Numbered from the stretch's first letter, positions 1 through 9,873 are shown. The stretch: 64,000 nucleotides of DNA from Rhizobium rosettiformans (GCF_016806065.1 NZ_CP032405.1:1578001-1642000); one strand, 5' to 3'. Numbers and translations: made by a program. Notes: a model not told the origin generated them from the letters alone.

Positions 1-508
1 CGATGCTGCGGCCGAGCGGTTCTGCCTCCGGATCGACGAAGATGGAGGCGATGGAGCTCATCATGTCGGCCATGGTGAAGGGCGCCACGATGTATTCGGA
101 AATGCCGTTGCGGATCAGTTCGCGGTAGAGCGCGATATCGTTGTGCCGGCCGACGAGGATCACCCGCGAGCTCGGATCGCAGACTTCGGCCAGCGGTGCA
201 AGCTCCGTCATCAGGTCGCGTGGCCCGGCGTCGGTTTCCAGAATGATGAGGTTCGGCGTGGGCGTCGAGGAGAACATGTTCGCCGCAGCGGCGATATTGC
301 CATGCGTGATGCGCATGCTGACGCGGGCCATGCGTCGGTCGCCGGCGCATTGCTCCATCGTCCGATGCACGCCTTCGCTGATGCAGAAGGCATGAATCGA
401 GATGCGCGGCAGCGGGCGCAGGCTTTCGACGTCGCCTGCGATCACGCTCTCGGAAGCGCTCCGATATCCCTCGTTGGATTCGCCGATGTCATAGTCGATC
501 GCGTTCAT
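1..508 (-). CDS. cpaE: CpaE, Tad pilus localisation ATPase (N-terminal part; runs off window)
   Basis: Reading the minus strand from the ATG at 508 gives about 169 residues before the window ends: a start MNAIDYDIGESNEGY, then a receiver-like alpha/beta segment (LIILETDAGPRDL, SSRVILVGRHNDIALYRELI, NGISEYIVAPF). This matches the atypical N-terminal receiver-like domain of CpaE/TadZ; the MinD-like ATPase half would lie beyond base 1. CpaE helps place the Tad secretion machine at the pole in relatives. It lies 33 bases after cpaD in the usual order cpaB-C-D-E. Identification rests on context plus this domain; no ATPase motif is inside the window. Confidence 0.85.
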   Translation of the reverse strand, partial: MNAIDYDIGESNEGYRSASESVIAGDVESLRPLPRISIHAFCISEGVHRTMEQCAGDRRMARVSMRITHGNIAAAANMFSSTPTPNLIILETDAGPRDLMTELAPLAEVCDPSSRVILVGRHNDIALYRELIRNGISEYIVAPFTMADMMSSIASIFVDPEAEPLGRSI

Positions 509-541
509 GCTCTCATCCTGTCCTCTTGGACCGCAGTCGCA

Positions 542-1219
542 TCAGTTCGTGGAGGTGTCGGCGCCCCGGCGATAAAGGCCGATGACGGTCGAGCGCCTGG
601 TGGCGTCGATCGGAGCCATGTCGCGGGGGGTGACGAGATCCATCGGATTGGCGATCTGTGCGGCGAGGTTGCTCTGCGTCGCGCAGCCGAAATTGTGATA
701 GTTCTTGTTGCTGAAGGTATTGCTCTGCAGGTCTTCCGGCCATTCGCCGCAGGGATTGGTCATTGCGGTAATCGCCACATAGCTGAGGCGCACCGGAGCC
801 GCATTGCTGTTGGCCTCTGCCTGGTAAGACGTTTCGATGATCCTGTTGGCCGCAACGCCCCGCGTGGTCAGAACATGGCGGATCTGCTTGCGCATGGCCG
901 ACGCGGCGCCGGAATTCGGCGAGCCGTGCGGCACCATGATCTGGATCGTGCCCGTGGAAGCCGACAGATAGTCTGCGGCAAATCCGGCGATCGAATCCTG
1001 CACGCCGACCGTCAGCGACCGGTCGCCGGAGGCGATCGGAACGTCGAGCGTGTGTTCCACCTCGCTCAGCATGATCGGATGTCGCGTACGGTAGTCGTCG
1101 GGGATGGCGGACGTCGTCATCCGGTCCTTCGTGCTGCCGCAACCGGAAAGCGCGACGGCTGTTCCGAGAACGAGGCCGGCGAGGAGGATACGCTGGAATG
1201 AATGACCCACTGATGCCAT
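542..1219 (-). CDS. cpaD: CpaD, Tad pilus assembly lipoprotein
   Basis: Encodes about 225 residues. The N-terminus MASVGHSFQRILLAGLVLG followed by ALSGC is a lipoprotein signal peptide with lipobox, so the mature protein is expected to be anchored to the outer membrane. The CpaD/TadB-type body contains CGEWPEDL and NFGCATQSNLAAQIANP, both hallmarks of the family. An upstream in-frame GTG at 1282 overlaps the cpaC stop codon, but it would put 21 hydrophilic residues before the signal peptide; the ATG at 1219 preceded by GGGAAAG fits better. CpaD is thought to support the CpaC secretin. The gene lies between cpaC and cpaE in a minus-strand operon. Confidence 0.9.
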   Translation of the reverse strand: MASVGHSFQRILLAGLVLGTAVALSGCGSTKDRMTTSAIPDDYRTRHPIMLSEVEHTLDVPIASGDRSLTVGVQDSIAGFAADYLSASTGTIQIMVPHGSPNSGAASAMRKQIRHVLTTRGVAANRIIETSYQAEANSNAAPVRLSYVAITAMTNPCGEWPEDLQSNTFSNKNYHNFGCATQSNLAAQIANPMDLVTPRDMAPIDATRRSTVIGLYRRGADTSTN

Positions 1220-1278
1220 GGCTGGCCGACTTTCCCTGACTTGACGCGCCGAATGTTGCATTTCGATCCTCACGCCGT

Positions 1279-2835
1279 TCACTTGTAGATGAAGCCGACA
1301 GCGCCATGGTACTGGCCGGTCGGTTGGTTGTTCTCGCGGCGGCCATAGACCTTGTTTACCTTGTTCAGGAAGAAGGTCGCGCCGTCGTTTTCCGGGTTGA
1401 AGTTGTCGTCCGGTCGCGACAGGGCGCCGCGTGCAACGGGCCGCACCAGATAGGGCGTCGCGATGATCACGAGTTCTGTCTCGTTGCGCTGGAAGTCCTT
1501 GCTGCGGAAGAGCGTGCCGAGAACCGGCACTTTGGAAAGCCCCGGCAGCCCGGACATCGCCTGGCGAATATTGTCCTGAACGAGACCGGCAATCACGATC
1601 GAGCCACCGGACGGCAGTTCGACGGTCGTCGACGCTTCGCGCTTGCGGATCGACAGGAAGGTCGAGCCCGGGACCTGATTGAGAACGTTACCCGTCACCT
1701 GAGAGGACTCCCAGGTCGGCTCGGAGACATTCGTCTCGATCTGCAGGCTGATACGACCCGGCGCCAGAACGACCGGACGGAAGTTCAGCTCGATGCCATA
1801 GTCGATGCTCTGCGTTGTGCGCTGGATGGAAGTGCCTTCTTCATCGCTCGACACTTCCTGCGGTCCCGCAAGCCGGAATTCGCCGCCGACGTAGAACTTC
1901 GCGGGCTCGCCCGAGATTGCGGTGAGGCTTGGCTCGGCCAGCGTGCGCATGACACCGGCCTGCTCCATGGCATTGATGTAGGTATTGAGCCCGAGGCCGC
2001 CGATGCCGGCCGAAATCGTGGCCGTACCTGTCGGATCGATGGCATTGCCGAGGTTGGACGGATTCGCATAGCTGATGCCGGTCGATCCGTCGGAAATGCT
2101 GCCGGAGAATCCGAGCTGCTTCAGCACCTGGCGGCTGACTTCGGCGACGGTGACCTTCAGCGTCACCTGATCCTCGCCCTCGATGGTCAGGAGGTTGACG
2201 ATCTGCGATGTCTGTCGCTGTTCCGCATAGATGGCAACAGCGCCGTCGCCGCTGCTCTCGCTGGTGGCAGTCGTGTTGCGGGTCGTCGCTTCACCACCCT
2301 TTAGAAAGGCCTCTGCAAGGCTCGCTGCACGCGCGGCGTCCTGCGGCGTGCGGACCGTGCCGGTCAGAACGATGTTGTCGGATACGATCTCGACCTTGAT
2401 GTCGGACTCGGGGATAAAACGGCGCAGATTGGCTTCGAGGCCGGTGATGTCGCGCTCGATCTGTATATCCAGGCTGACGATTTCCTCGCCATTGGCACCG
2501 AAGATGAAGATATTGGTCTGACCGACCATCTTGCCGAACAGATAGATGCGGCGCGACGAGCGCGTCACGGCATCGGCCATGACAGGATCTGCCACCAGAA
2601 TGTCGTGTGCGTCTGCGGGCAGGTCGACGACGAGTGCCTTGTTGAGGCCGAGCTTCACCGCGCGGCGAGCGCCTGGACCGGAATTGGTAATGCGCAAGAC
2701 CGTCTGCTGCGCCGCCTCTGCTGCGGGCACCATGCTTCCGTGGTCAAGAAAGGAGCTCGGAGCGCCGGTGATCGCCATGGCAAAGGCGATGCTGGCGGTC
2801 AGCGATACCTTGAGTTTGTGTGTCAGGCTGGCCAC
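1279..2835 (-). CDS. cpaC: CpaC, Tad pilus outer-membrane secretin
   Basis: About 518 residues from the GTG at 2835, which has GGAG seven bases upstream and sits just after the cpaB stop. Order of parts: signal peptide; pilus N-domain (RRAVKLGLNKALVVDLPADAHDILV); BON-like stretch (DIKVEIVSDNIVLTGTV); C-terminal secretin domain with VPVLGTLFRSKDF and ETELVIIATPYLVRPV. This forms the outer-membrane channel through which the Flp pilus emerges. A longer frame reaches 2937, but the extra 34 residues are Arg/Ser/Pro-rich, overlap cpaB and precede the signal peptide, so they are not used. Confidence 0.94.
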   Translation of the reverse strand: MASLTHKLKVSLTASIAFAMAITGAPSSFLDHGSMVPAAEAAQQTVLRITNSGPGARRAVKLGLNKALVVDLPADAHDILVADPVMADAVTRSSRRIYLFGKMVGQTNIFIFGANGEEIVSLDIQIERDITGLEANLRRFIPESDIKVEIVSDNIVLTGTVRTPQDAARAASLAEAFLKGGEATTRNTTATSESSGDGAVAIYAEQRQTSQIVNLLTIEGEDQVTLKVTVAEVSRQVLKQLGFSGSISDGSTGISYANPSNLGNAIDPTGTATISAGIGGLGLNTYINAMEQAGVMRTLAEPSLTAISGEPAKFYVGGEFRLAGPQEVSSDEEGTSIQRTTQSIDYGIELNFRPVVLAPGRISLQIETNVSEPTWESSQVTGNVLNQVPGSTFLSIRKREASTTVELPSGGSIVIAGLVQDNIRQAMSGLPGLSKVPVLGTLFRSKDFQRNETELVIIATPYLVRPVARGALSRPDDNFNPENDGATFFLNKVNKVYGRRENNQPTGQYHGAVGFIYK

Positions 2836-2848
2836 GATGGGTCTCCAC

Positions 2849-3661
2849 TCATTGCATGGAATTGGCGGTCGATGAGGTCGACTTGACCACCTCGCCAGAC
2901 TTGATGACCTGGATGATCGGCTGACCGTCTCCGCCACTGAGCAGATGGTCGGCAGCTGACGTGTCTTCCTCCTGCGCGTCGGCGACCGAACGCAGGGCGA
3001 GCGACAGGCGGTCTGCCATCTGTTGTGCCACTGCGATGACCTTGGTCTGGTCTGGCGTCAGTTCGAGGGTTGCCGTCGTGCCGATGACGGATTTGGAGCC
3101 ATCAGGGGCTTCCGCGATCTGCTGGTCAATGGCCAGCACGCGAACATTGGAGAGAACGGTCTCGGTCAGGAAATTGTCCTCGTCCCCCTTGCGGACCATG
3201 ATCACGTCGACCCGGTCGTTCGGCAGGATGAAACCGCCGGCGCCGGTCGCCACCGAGATTTCGGTCGAGACGGCCCGCTTGCCCGAGGGCAGGAGCGACG
3301 AGAGGATACGGGAAGAAGAATCGGCAATCTTTTCACGCCGCAGCGGCTCGCCTTCGAAAACGGGCAGGCGAACCACGACGCCGGAAAGCTCGGCGATGGC
3401 ATCCGGTCGCGTCGATGATGTGATGAAGCCATCCACCACACTGCCTTCCGGCCAGGCCATCCAGCGCATGGAGTTTTCATCGAGGCGGGCACCGACCGGA
3501 AGGTTAGCCGCCGAGACGAGCACCTCGACGGTCGGCTCCTTTTCGATGACGGCATCCTGCACGATCACGGTTTGGTTGCCGCTGAGCCGCATGGCAAGCA
3601 GACCGGCCATACCGGCAGCCACGACGGCGACAGCGAGTATGATGAGGCGGGCGGGTTTCAT
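2849..3661 (-). CDS. cpaB: CpaB, Tad pilus assembly protein
   Basis: 270 residues. One N-terminal membrane segment (residues 5-24, LIILAVAVVAAGMAGLLAM) is followed by a SAF-like domain (VLVSAANLPVGARLDENSMRW) and the RcpC/CpaB domain (GFILPNDRVDVIMVRK, VLAIDQQ). These are the standard CpaB features; the protein works in the periplasm with the secretin. It starts the cpaBCDE transcript: a 116-bp gap with two TTAACCA motifs separates it from cpaA, while cpaC follows after 13 bases. Confidence 0.93.
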   Translation of the reverse strand: MKPARLIILAVAVVAAGMAGLLAMRLSGNQTVIVQDAVIEKEPTVEVLVSAANLPVGARLDENSMRWMAWPEGSVVDGFITSSTRPDAIAELSGVVVRLPVFEGEPLRREKIADSSSRILSSLLPSGKRAVSTEISVATGAGGFILPNDRVDVIMVRKGDEDNFLTETVLSNVRVLAIDQQIAEAPDGSKSVIGTTATLELTPDQTKVIAVAQQMADRLSLALRSVADAQEEDTSAADHLLSGGDGQPIIQVIKSGEVVKSTSSTANSMQ

Positions 3662-3723
3662 GATCGATCCTCGGGCGACGCAATAGGTTCTGCCGACAAG
3701 GTTGATCAGGAATTGGTGTACTT

Positions 3724-3756
3724 ATGGTTAATGAGCCGCTTACATTTGTGGTTAAC
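3724..3756 (-). promoter_or_regulatory. Two CtrA-like half-sites upstream of cpaB
   Basis: On the minus strand the sequence reads GTTAACCA (3749-3756) and ATTAACCAT (3724-3732). TTAACCAT-type half-sites are known CtrA targets in alphaproteobacteria, and pilus genes are CtrA-controlled in Caulobacter. Assignment here is inference from motif and position. Confidence 0.35.
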
Positions 3757-3777
3757 GTAAGGTTTCTTCGGTTCCGG

Positions 3778-4290
3778 TCACAGCGCTTTCTGGATGGCTG
3801 CAACAACCAGAGGAGAACTTGGATAGGCCAGAAGTCCTGCGCCGCCGATTGCAATGGCGTAAGGGATCTTCTTGGCGACCATGAGGGTTTGTGGAAGTCG
3901 GACGCCGACAGTCGCGAGCTTGTCCCAGTTGGCACGCAGGAGCATGACCACGATGGTCAGCAGACCGCCGAGATATCCCGTGTAGACGAGAAACTCGAAG
4001 AGCGAGGTGTTGAAGCCGAACCAGAGTGCAGCAGCCGTCAACAGCTTGGCATCGCCGCCGCCCATGACATTGAGTGCGAAAAGGCTGAAACATCCGAAGA
4101 ACACGAGTAGCGCAGCCGCCAGATGCCAGCCGAGCTCGATTACGGACAATCCGCTGAACGGAGCAATCAGGACAAAGGTACCGATGAGGAGGAGCGAGAT
4201 CCAGTTCGGAATCGTCATCTCAACAAAATCGGTGATCGCCGCCAAGACAAGACAGACCGGAAGGACAAGAAAGATGGCGGCGTTGTACAT
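3778..4290 (-). CDS. cpaA: CpaA, prepilin peptidase (type IV, A24 family)
   Basis: About 170 residues, several membrane segments. The two catalytic aspartates of A24 prepilin peptidases are visible: the first in AAITDFVEMTIPNW and the second in NVMGGGDAKLLTA (GxGD motif). It is the short form without the methyltransferase domain, as usual for CpaA, and processes the Flp prepilin encoded next door. The ATG at 4290 is preferred (GGAG ten bases upstream); a TTG four codons earlier at 4302 is the alternative. It lies downstream of pilA behind a terminator. Confidence 0.92.
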   Translation of the reverse strand: MYNAAIFLVLPVCLVLAAITDFVEMTIPNWISLLLIGTFVLIAPFSGLSVIELGWHLAAALLVFFGCFSLFALNVMGGGDAKLLTAAALWFGFNTSLFEFLVYTGYLGGLLTIVVMLLRANWDKLATVGVRLPQTLMVAKKIPYAIAIGGAGLLAYPSSPLVVAAIQKAL

Positions 4291-4375
4291 GATCAGCTCC
4301 AAAACGGTTCCTCATCGTCTCCCAAAACTCTTTGTAAATGGCAAACGCCTCAAGCTTTCGCGCTGATTAAAACTG

Positions 4376-4396
4376 AAAAAGCCGCCCTAAGGCGGC
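4376..4396 (-). terminator. Rho-independent terminator after pilA
   Basis: Minus strand GCCGCC-TTAG-GGCGGC hairpin followed by TTTTT, 30 bases after the pilA stop. It would let pilA be transcribed at a high level apart from cpaA. Confidence 0.8.
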
Positions 4397-4425
4397 TTCT
4401 CCATATGCTGTGAAGGGTTATGCCA

Positions 4426-4620
4426 TTAAGGTGTGGGCGTGCTGGCGGTAACGCCCTTGCCCATTTGTGTGGCGACATTGGAGAACGTGTTGTTCAGAGC
4501 GCCACCGAGGGTCGTCGCGCCGGTGATCAGGGCGACCGAGATGAGGGCGGCGATAAGGCCGTATTCGATTGCGGTTGCGCCGGACTCGTCCTTGACGAAA
4601 CGTGCGAAAAGCTTGGTCAT
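4426..4620 (-). CDS. pilA: Flp-type pilin (major pilus subunit)
   Basis: 64 residues. A short leader ends in FVKDESG|ATAIEYGLIAALISVALI, the Flp/Fap pilin signature with Gly before the cleavage site, Glu at +5, the adjacent Tyr, and a hydrophobic helix that packs in the pilus core. CpaA should cleave after this Gly. GGAG stands upstream of the ATG (GGAGTAGGAGAAATAAC). It is first in the minus-strand pilus cluster and has its own terminator. Confidence 0.95.
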   Translation of the reverse strand: MTKLFARFVKDESGATAIEYGLIAALISVALITGATTLGGALNNTFSNVATQMGKGVTASTPTP

Positions 4621-5088
4621 GTTATTTCTCCTACTCCGCGAGGTTGATCAGCACTGCCGGCAACTGTTTGCCGTTGCTCGGATGTCGCCAACCTAAGCGG
4701 CGCCCTATTGCCATCGGCTTAAGAAAGACGGTTACCGGATCGTGAAACGGCGCAAGCCTCCGGTGTGGTAAATGAATACTGGCTTAGACCGATAAGATGC
4801 CTCAGATCTCAGCCAAAACAGCGCAGTAGCGGGAGCTTTTCCATCCCCATGCCGGGTGCGGCACGCCGAGGTCTTTCCCGTCGCAGGCAAGTGTTAACGC
4901 ATCGGTCTGTCAGGCTGCGCCTGAATGGCACACATTCGGCCAATGGGTCGCTCGAGCCTGTGGCAATTTTTGATAACAGAGCCGAACGCGTGCTCTGACT
5001 AGGCCGCAGAAATGCACTTAACCCTTCATTCACCAAAAGCCGGCATGCTTCCCGCAACATCCCCACGCGCGTACTCAAAGGCACGTTC
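4621..5088. other. 468-bp intergenic region between divergent pilus genes
   Basis: Holds the promoter region of pilA (minus) and probably of the small pilus protein at 5089 (plus). I see no gene, no strong hairpin and no clear sigma-70 boxes in it. Confidence 0.5.
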
Positions 5089-5493
5089 ATGACCGACCGT
5101 CTTATTGTTGCTGCAACCGCCATGACCATGGTCCTGGCCATGATGTCGCCAGCAACCGTTGTGCATGCGCAAGATGAAGGCATCCTGCGCGTCTATATGA
5201 ACAGCGCACGGGTACTTAAGCTGGATCGCCCGGTGAGCAAGGTGATTGTCGGCAATGCCGAGGTCGCCGATGCGACCGTCGCCGACGCACGCACGATCGT
5301 CCTGACGGGTCGTTCCTATGGCACGACAAATCTTGTCCTGCTGGATGCCGACGGCAATGCCATCGTCGACGAACGCATCCTCGTATCCATCGACGAGGCA
5401 AGCACGGTGCGGGTGTTCAAGTCCACCGCGCGCACCGTTCTCTCCTGCACGCCGAACTGCGAAGAACACGCAAAGACCGGCGCTACGCCGTAA
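5089..5493 (+). CDS. Small secretin-N-domain pilus assembly protein
   Basis: 134 residues: a signal peptide ending near VVHAQ, then one domain, ILRVYMNSARVLKLDRPVSK...VGNAEVADATVADARTIVLTG, which is the T2SS/T3SS pilus N-domain also found at the start of CpaC. No secretin domain follows. It is likely periplasmic and accessory to the Tad machine, as such stand-alone domains often sit in rhizobial pilus loci. The C-terminus has a Cys pair (SCTPNC). The neighbours on the same strand are the TadE-like genes. Confidence 0.8.
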   Translation: MTDRLIVAATAMTMVLAMMSPATVVHAQDEGILRVYMNSARVLKLDRPVSKVIVGNAEVADATVADARTIVLTGRSYGTTNLVLLDADGNAIVDERILVSIDEASTVRVFKSTARTVLSCTPNCEEHAKTGATP

Positions 5494-5602
5494 TACTCTT
5501 GAGTTTTGCCTTCAGACGGCGTGGCAAAGTGTAAATATTCGGGAAACGGAAAATCAATATTTGGCTCGTAGCTTCACCTGAGCTTTGAGGATGAAGAAGG
5601 CT

Positions 5603-6241
5603 ATGACCAGCCAGGATATCGATCGAAATCATCGGATTGAGCGACGCAGACCACGCTTTCGGCTGTGGCGCAAGCTCGCGCGATCGAAGGACGGCGCCGC
5701 AGCGATCGAATTCGCGATCCTCGCTGTACCCTACTTTCTTATCATCTTCGCGATCATCGAGACCTTCGTGGCTTTCGCTGCCGAGCAGCTGGTGACCAAT
5801 GCGGTCAACACGCTGGGCCGGCAGATCCGCACCGGTCAGATCACCTATCAACTCAACCGCCCTGCCACGGACATGGATGTCACCAAGTTCCGCAAGGCGT
5901 TCTGTGACGAGGTGAACATCATGATTCAATGCTCGGAGGCGGAAATCGCCACTCCGAGCAAGCTCTATATCGACGCCCGAGCCTTCACTAAGTTTTCGGA
6001 TATCCCGAAAAACATCCCGCGTGTCTCGACGGCCAATTTCGCCGACATCGATCCGACGAGCTTCAAATTCACGCCGGGAGGACCGAATACGGTCAACATG
6101 CTGCGCGCCTATTATCGCTGGCAGGTGATCACCGATCTCGTCCGTCCCTACATCACGACCATCAGACCCTCGGATGGGTCCCTGCCGTCAGACTTCCTGA
6201 TCGTCGCCACCACCGCCTTCCAGAACGAGAAATATCCATGA
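5603..6241 (+). CDS. tadE: TadE-like pseudopilin
   Basis: About 212 residues. A basic N-terminus leads to DGAAAIEFAILAVPYFLIIFAIIETFVAF, the TadE/TadG membrane segment with the Glu typical of pseudopilins, followed by a periplasmic domain with two cysteines. Start chosen at 5603 because AAGAAGG lies just upstream; ATG at 5591 and TTG at 5585 are in frame. The stop overlaps the start of the next gene (ATGA), so both are probably co-translated. TadE-type proteins are minor subunits needed for Flp pilus formation. Confidence 0.85.
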   Translation: MTSQDIDRNHRIERRRPRFRLWRKLARSKDGAAAIEFAILAVPYFLIIFAIIETFVAFAAEQLVTNAVNTLGRQIRTGQITYQLNRPATDMDVTKFRKAFCDEVNIMIQCSEAEIATPSKLYIDARAFTKFSDIPKNIPRVSTANFADIDPTSFKFTPGGPNTVNMLRAYYRWQVITDLVRPYITTIRPSDGSLPSDFLIVATTAFQNEKYP

Positions 6242-6861
6242 CCGTGAGCGGCAGAGATAAATCCGCGCTGAGACGAAGCGTGACGAGCCTTCAGCAGGGC
6301 TATCTCGGCCTTGTCGGCACCTGGAAGCGCCTGATTGGCGACAGACAGGGCGTGGGTGGAGTCGAGTTCGCGCTCGTCGCCCCGATGTTGATCGTTCTCT
6401 ATCTGATGGCATTCGAGCTCACCATGGGCCTGAGCGTTGCCAAGAAGACCTCGATGGCAAGCAGCACGATCGCAGATCTCGTTTCGCGCGAGGACAAAGT
6501 CGACCCGGCCTTTCTCGCAGGCATGGCAGACGTCTCCGGCGCAATCTTTGTGCCCTATCCCTCCAAGGATCTGCTGATCAAGGTCAGCGCGATCGAGATC
6601 GATTCCTCTAAAGCGGCGAAAGTCCTCTGGTCTTGGTCGACCACAGGCGTGGCCCCCTATGCCGTCGGCACGGATGCACCCGTGCCCGCCGACATGCTCG
6701 TCGCCGATACGTTTCTCATCCGTAGCGAACTCAGTGTCAGCCACGAACTGATGATGTATCTCCCGGGCCTGTCTGGCACCGAAGCCAAGAGCCTCACCAT
6801 CGCGCGGGAATACTATTTCCGTCAGCGGCTTGGCACCGAAGTCAAATGCGGCAACTGCTGA
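6238..6861 (+). CDS. Second TadE-like pseudopilin
   Basis: 207 residues with the same design: basic N-terminus, RQGVGGVEFALVAPMLIVLYLMAFELTMGL membrane segment with the Glu near its start, then a soluble domain ending in CGNC. It overlaps the previous gene by four bases. Together they resemble the TadE/TadF pair of minor pseudopilins; which of the two corresponds to which cannot be settled here. Confidence 0.83.
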   Translation: MTVSGRDKSALRRSVTSLQQGYLGLVGTWKRLIGDRQGVGGVEFALVAPMLIVLYLMAFELTMGLSVAKKTSMASSTIADLVSREDKVDPAFLAGMADVSGAIFVPYPSKDLLIKVSAIEIDSSKAAKVLWSWSTTGVAPYAVGTDAPVPADMLVADTFLIRSELSVSHELMMYLPGLSGTEAKSLTIAREYYFRQRLGTEVKCGNC

Positions 6862-6951
6862 TCTGAGGCGTTTGCCAAGCCTTCGTCCAAGCGCTAAGGA
6901 TGCGATAAAAGGCCGGCAGAACAACAAACCAGACCCGGCCGTGGTGTTCAC

Positions 6952-8172
6952 ATGGCACGTGCTTTCCTTTTCGTTCTCGATTCCTTCGGTATCGGCGGCG
7001 CGCCCGATGCGCCCGCCTATGGTGATGATGGCTCCGATACGCTCGGCCATATCGCCGAGTTCTGTGCGGCTGGCGCCGGCAACCGCAAGGGGCTGCGGCA
7101 GGGTCCGCTCGTCCTGCCGAACATGTCCGCACTCGGCCTCATCGAGGCCGCCAGGCTCGCCACCGGCAAGGCGCCTGACGGCATGCCGATCCCCGAGCGC
7201 GTTTTTGGGCTTCATGGCGCCGCAAGCGAAGTGTCGCACGGCAAGGACACGCCCTCCGGCCACTGGGAAATCGCCGGCACGCCCGTGATGTTCGACTGGG
7301 GCTATTTTCCGGAGGGCGAAGAAGCTTTCCCTCAAGATCTGGTGGAAGCGATCTGTCGCGAAGCGAACCTGCCGGGCATACTCGGCAATTGTCATGCATC
7401 CGGCACAGAGGTGATCGCCCGCTTCGGCGAGGAGCATATCCGCACCGGCAAGCCAATTTGCTACACTTCGAGCGATTCCGTCTTCCAGATCGCCGCCCAC
7501 GAGGTTTATTTCGGCCTCGAACGCCTGCTCGAACTCTGCCAGATCGTCCGAAAGCTTCTTGATCCCTTGAACATCGGCCGGGTTATCGCCCGTCCTTTCA
7601 TCGGCGAAACTGTCCAGACCTTCGAACGCACCGGCAACCGCCGCGACTATTCCGTACTGCCACCTGAGCCCACGCTGCTCGACCGTCTCGTCGAGGCCGG
7701 TCGCAAGGTGCATGCCGTTGGCAAGATCGGCGATATCTTCGCCCATCAGGGTATCTCCCGTGTCATCAAGGCCAATGGCAACATGGCGCTGATGGATGCG
7801 ACGCTGAAGGTCATGGACGAGGCAGAAGACGGCGATCTCGTCTTCACCAATTTCGTCGATTTCGACATGCTCTTCGGCCATCGACGCGACGTGCCGGGTT
7901 ATGCCGCAGCGCTCGAAGCCTTCGACCGCCGCCTTCCGGAAGTTCACCGCAAGCTCAAGCCCGGCGACATGGTTCTGATGACGGCCGATCACGGCTGCGA
8001 TCCGACCTGGCGCGGCACCGACCATACCCGCGAGCGCGTGCCGATCATGTGCTTCGGTCCCGGTGTGCGCTCGCGCAACATCGGTGTCCGCAACACCTAT
8101 GCCGATATCGGCGAAACCATCGCGGCGCATCTGGGGATCGCTCCCGGCCGCCACGGACGGAGCTTCCTGTGA
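6952..8172 (+). CDS. deoB: Phosphopentomutase
   Basis: 406 residues, the normal DeoB length. Alkaline-phosphatase-superfamily metal sites are visible at both ends: VLDSFGIGG...DDGSDTLGH near the start and [21 protein letters not shown] near the end; [11 protein letters not shown] is the family signature. The enzyme interconverts ribose/deoxyribose 1-phosphate and 5-phosphate, linking nucleoside phosphorolysis (deoA and punA nearby) to central metabolism. It is first in a forward trio with add and upp and overlaps add (GTGA). Confidence 0.97.
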   Translation: MARAFLFVLDSFGIGGAPDAPAYGDDGSDTLGHIAEFCAAGAGNRKGLRQGPLVLPNMSALGLIEAARLATGKAPDGMPIPERVFGLHGAASEVSHGKDTPSGHWEIAGTPVMFDWGYFPEGEEAFPQDLVEAICREANLPGILGNCHASGTEVIARFGEEHIRTGKPICYTSSDSVFQIAAHEVYFGLERLLELCQIVRKLLDPLNIGRVIARPFIGETVQTFERTGNRRDYSVLPPEPTLLDRLVEAGRKVHAVGKIGDIFAHQGISRVIKANGNMALMDATLKVMDEAEDGDLVFTNFVDFDMLFGHRRDVPGYAAALEAFDRRLPEVHRKLKPGDMVLMTADHGCDPTWRGTDHTRERVPIMCFGPGVRSRNIGVRNTYADIGETIAAHLGIAPGRHGRSFL

Positions 8173-9137
8173 CGAGACAAATGAAGAAGGCCGAACTGCA
8201 CTGTCATATCGAAGGTGCGGCGCCGCCGACGCTGGCGCTTGCCCAGGCCGAGAAATATGGCGTGGACCCCGCGACCTTCATGCAAAACGGCACCTACGCC
8301 TGGAGCGATTTCGCCGAATTCATCAAGGCCTATGACCGCGTTGCCGCCCTCTTCCGCACGGAAGAGGACTATGCCCTCCTGACCGAGACCTATCTGCGTG
8401 AACTCGCAGCCGTCGATACGATCTACAGCGAGATCATCGTCTCGCCCGATCATGGCGATCGCATCGGCCTCGGCGCGGACACCTACCTCTCCGGCATCAC
8501 CGCCGGCATCGAGGCCGCCAAGGCAGCCACCGGCATCGAAGCGCGCATCATCGTCACCGGCGAGCGCCATTTTGGCCCCGACAGCGTCATTGCCGCCGCC
8601 GAATATGCCGCCCGTAGTAACAACCCGCTGGTCACGGGCTTCAACATGGCCGGCGAGGAGCGCATGGGCCGTGTCGCGGATTATGCCCGCGCCTTCGACA
8701 TTGCCCGCGAGGCGGGCCTTGGTCTCACCATCCATGCCGGTGAGGTCTGCGGTGCCTTCAGCGTCACCGATGCCCTTGACCTTGTGAAGCCTGCGCGTAT
8801 CGGCCACGGCGTCCGCGCCATTGAGGATCCCGAGCTTGTCAGCCGCCTGATCGATCTCGGCACCGTGTTGGAAGTCTGCCCCGGCTCCAACATCGCGCTC
8901 AAAGTCTTCCCCGACTTCGCCAGCCATCCGCTCAAGAAGTTCCACGAGGCCGGTGTGAAGGTCTGCATCAGTTCCGACGATCCACCCTTCTTCGGCACCT
9001 CACTCGCCCAGGAATACGACTGGGCCTCGAGCGAATTCGGCTTCACTGACGCCGAGATCGACGGCATGACGCGCACCGCGATCGAGGCGGCCTTCGTCGA
9101 TGAGGAGACCAGAGCGCGGCTTCTCGCCCGGCTGTGA
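8169..9137 (+). CDS. add: Adenosine deaminase
   Basis: 322 residues from the GTG at 8169, which overlaps the deoB stop and has GGAG upstream; ATG at 8181 is an alternative. Zinc and catalytic motifs are in place: [27 protein letters not shown] and [12 protein letters not shown]. It deaminates adenosine/deoxyadenosine to inosine forms that the phosphorylase at 12617-13423 can split. Part of the nucleoside salvage block. Confidence 0.95.
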   Translation: MTRQMKKAELHCHIEGAAPPTLALAQAEKYGVDPATFMQNGTYAWSDFAEFIKAYDRVAALFRTEEDYALLTETYLRELAAVDTIYSEIIVSPDHGDRIGLGADTYLSGITAGIEAAKAATGIEARIIVTGERHFGPDSVIAAAEYAARSNNPLVTGFNMAGEERMGRVADYARAFDIAREAGLGLTIHAGEVCGAFSVTDALDLVKPARIGHGVRAIEDPELVSRLIDLGTVLEVCPGSNIALKVFPDFASHPLKKFHEAGVKVCISSDDPPFFGTSLAQEYDWASSEFGFTDAEIDGMTRTAIEAAFVDEETRARLLARL

Positions 9138-9243
9138 TGTCGCAACTGTTGAAGACCGGGCAAAAACCGGCATCGCTCTTGCGGCATCTTGAGAGAACGT
9201 GAAAATAGAAGCACCTCAGAAAACAAGAAAAGAAGGCTCGACC

Positions 9244-9873
9244 ATGGACGGCGTAACAGTCATCGATCACCCCCTCGTGCAGCACAAGCTGACGATCATG
9301 CGCCGCAAGGAAACGTCGACCTCGAGCTTCCGTCGGCTGCTGCGCGAAATCTCCACGCTCCTCTGCTACGAGGTGACCCGCGACCTCGAACTGACCATGG
9401 AGACGATCGAGACGCCGCTCACCGAGATGCAGTCGCCGATCCTTGAGGGCAAGAAGCTGGTCTTCGCCTCGATCCTGCGTGCCGGCAATGGGTTGCTCGA
9501 AGGCATGCTGGAGCTGGTGCCGGCCGCGCGCGTTGCCCATGTCGGCGTCTACCGCGACCATGAGACACTGCAGGCCGTCGAATACTACTTCAAGGCCCCG
9601 GAAGCTCTCTCCGAGCGCCTGATCATCGTCGTCGATCCTATGCTGGCGACCGGGAATTCCTCGATCGCGGCCATCGAGAAGCTGAAGGAGCGCGGCGCGA
9701 AGAACATTCGCTTCCTCTGCCTCTTGGCCGCACCCGAAGGCATCAAGAACTTCCACGCAGCGCATCCCGATGTGCCGATCTTCACCGCGTCTATCGACAG
9801 CCACCTGAACGAGAAGGGCTACATCATGCCCGGCCTCGGCGATGCTGGCGATCGGATGTACGGGACGAAGTGA
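9244..9873 (+). CDS. upp: Uracil phosphoribosyltransferase
   Basis: 209 residues from the ATG at 9244 (AAGAAGG upstream). The PRPP loop is [14 protein letters not shown] and the uracil-binding C-terminus is [17 protein letters not shown]. It makes UMP from uracil and PRPP, recovering the base released by pyrimidine nucleoside phosphorolysis. Third gene of the forward set; a strong terminator follows. Confidence 0.97.
   Translation: MDGVTVIDHPLVQHKLTIMRRKETSTSSFRRLLREISTLLCYEVTRDLELTMETIETPLTEMQSPILEGKKLVFASILRAGNGLLEGMLELVPAARVAHVGVYRDHETLQAVEYYFKAPEALSERLIIVVDPMLATGNSSIAAIEKLKERGAKNIRFLCLLAAPEGIKNFHAAHPDVPIFTASIDSHLNEKGYIMPGLGDAGDRMYGTK

Noticed and set aside
6148..8154. 668-codon minus-strand ORF opposite the TadE-like gene and deoB
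   Set aside because: A shadow of the GC-rich codons of well-identified genes; no domain recognisable.
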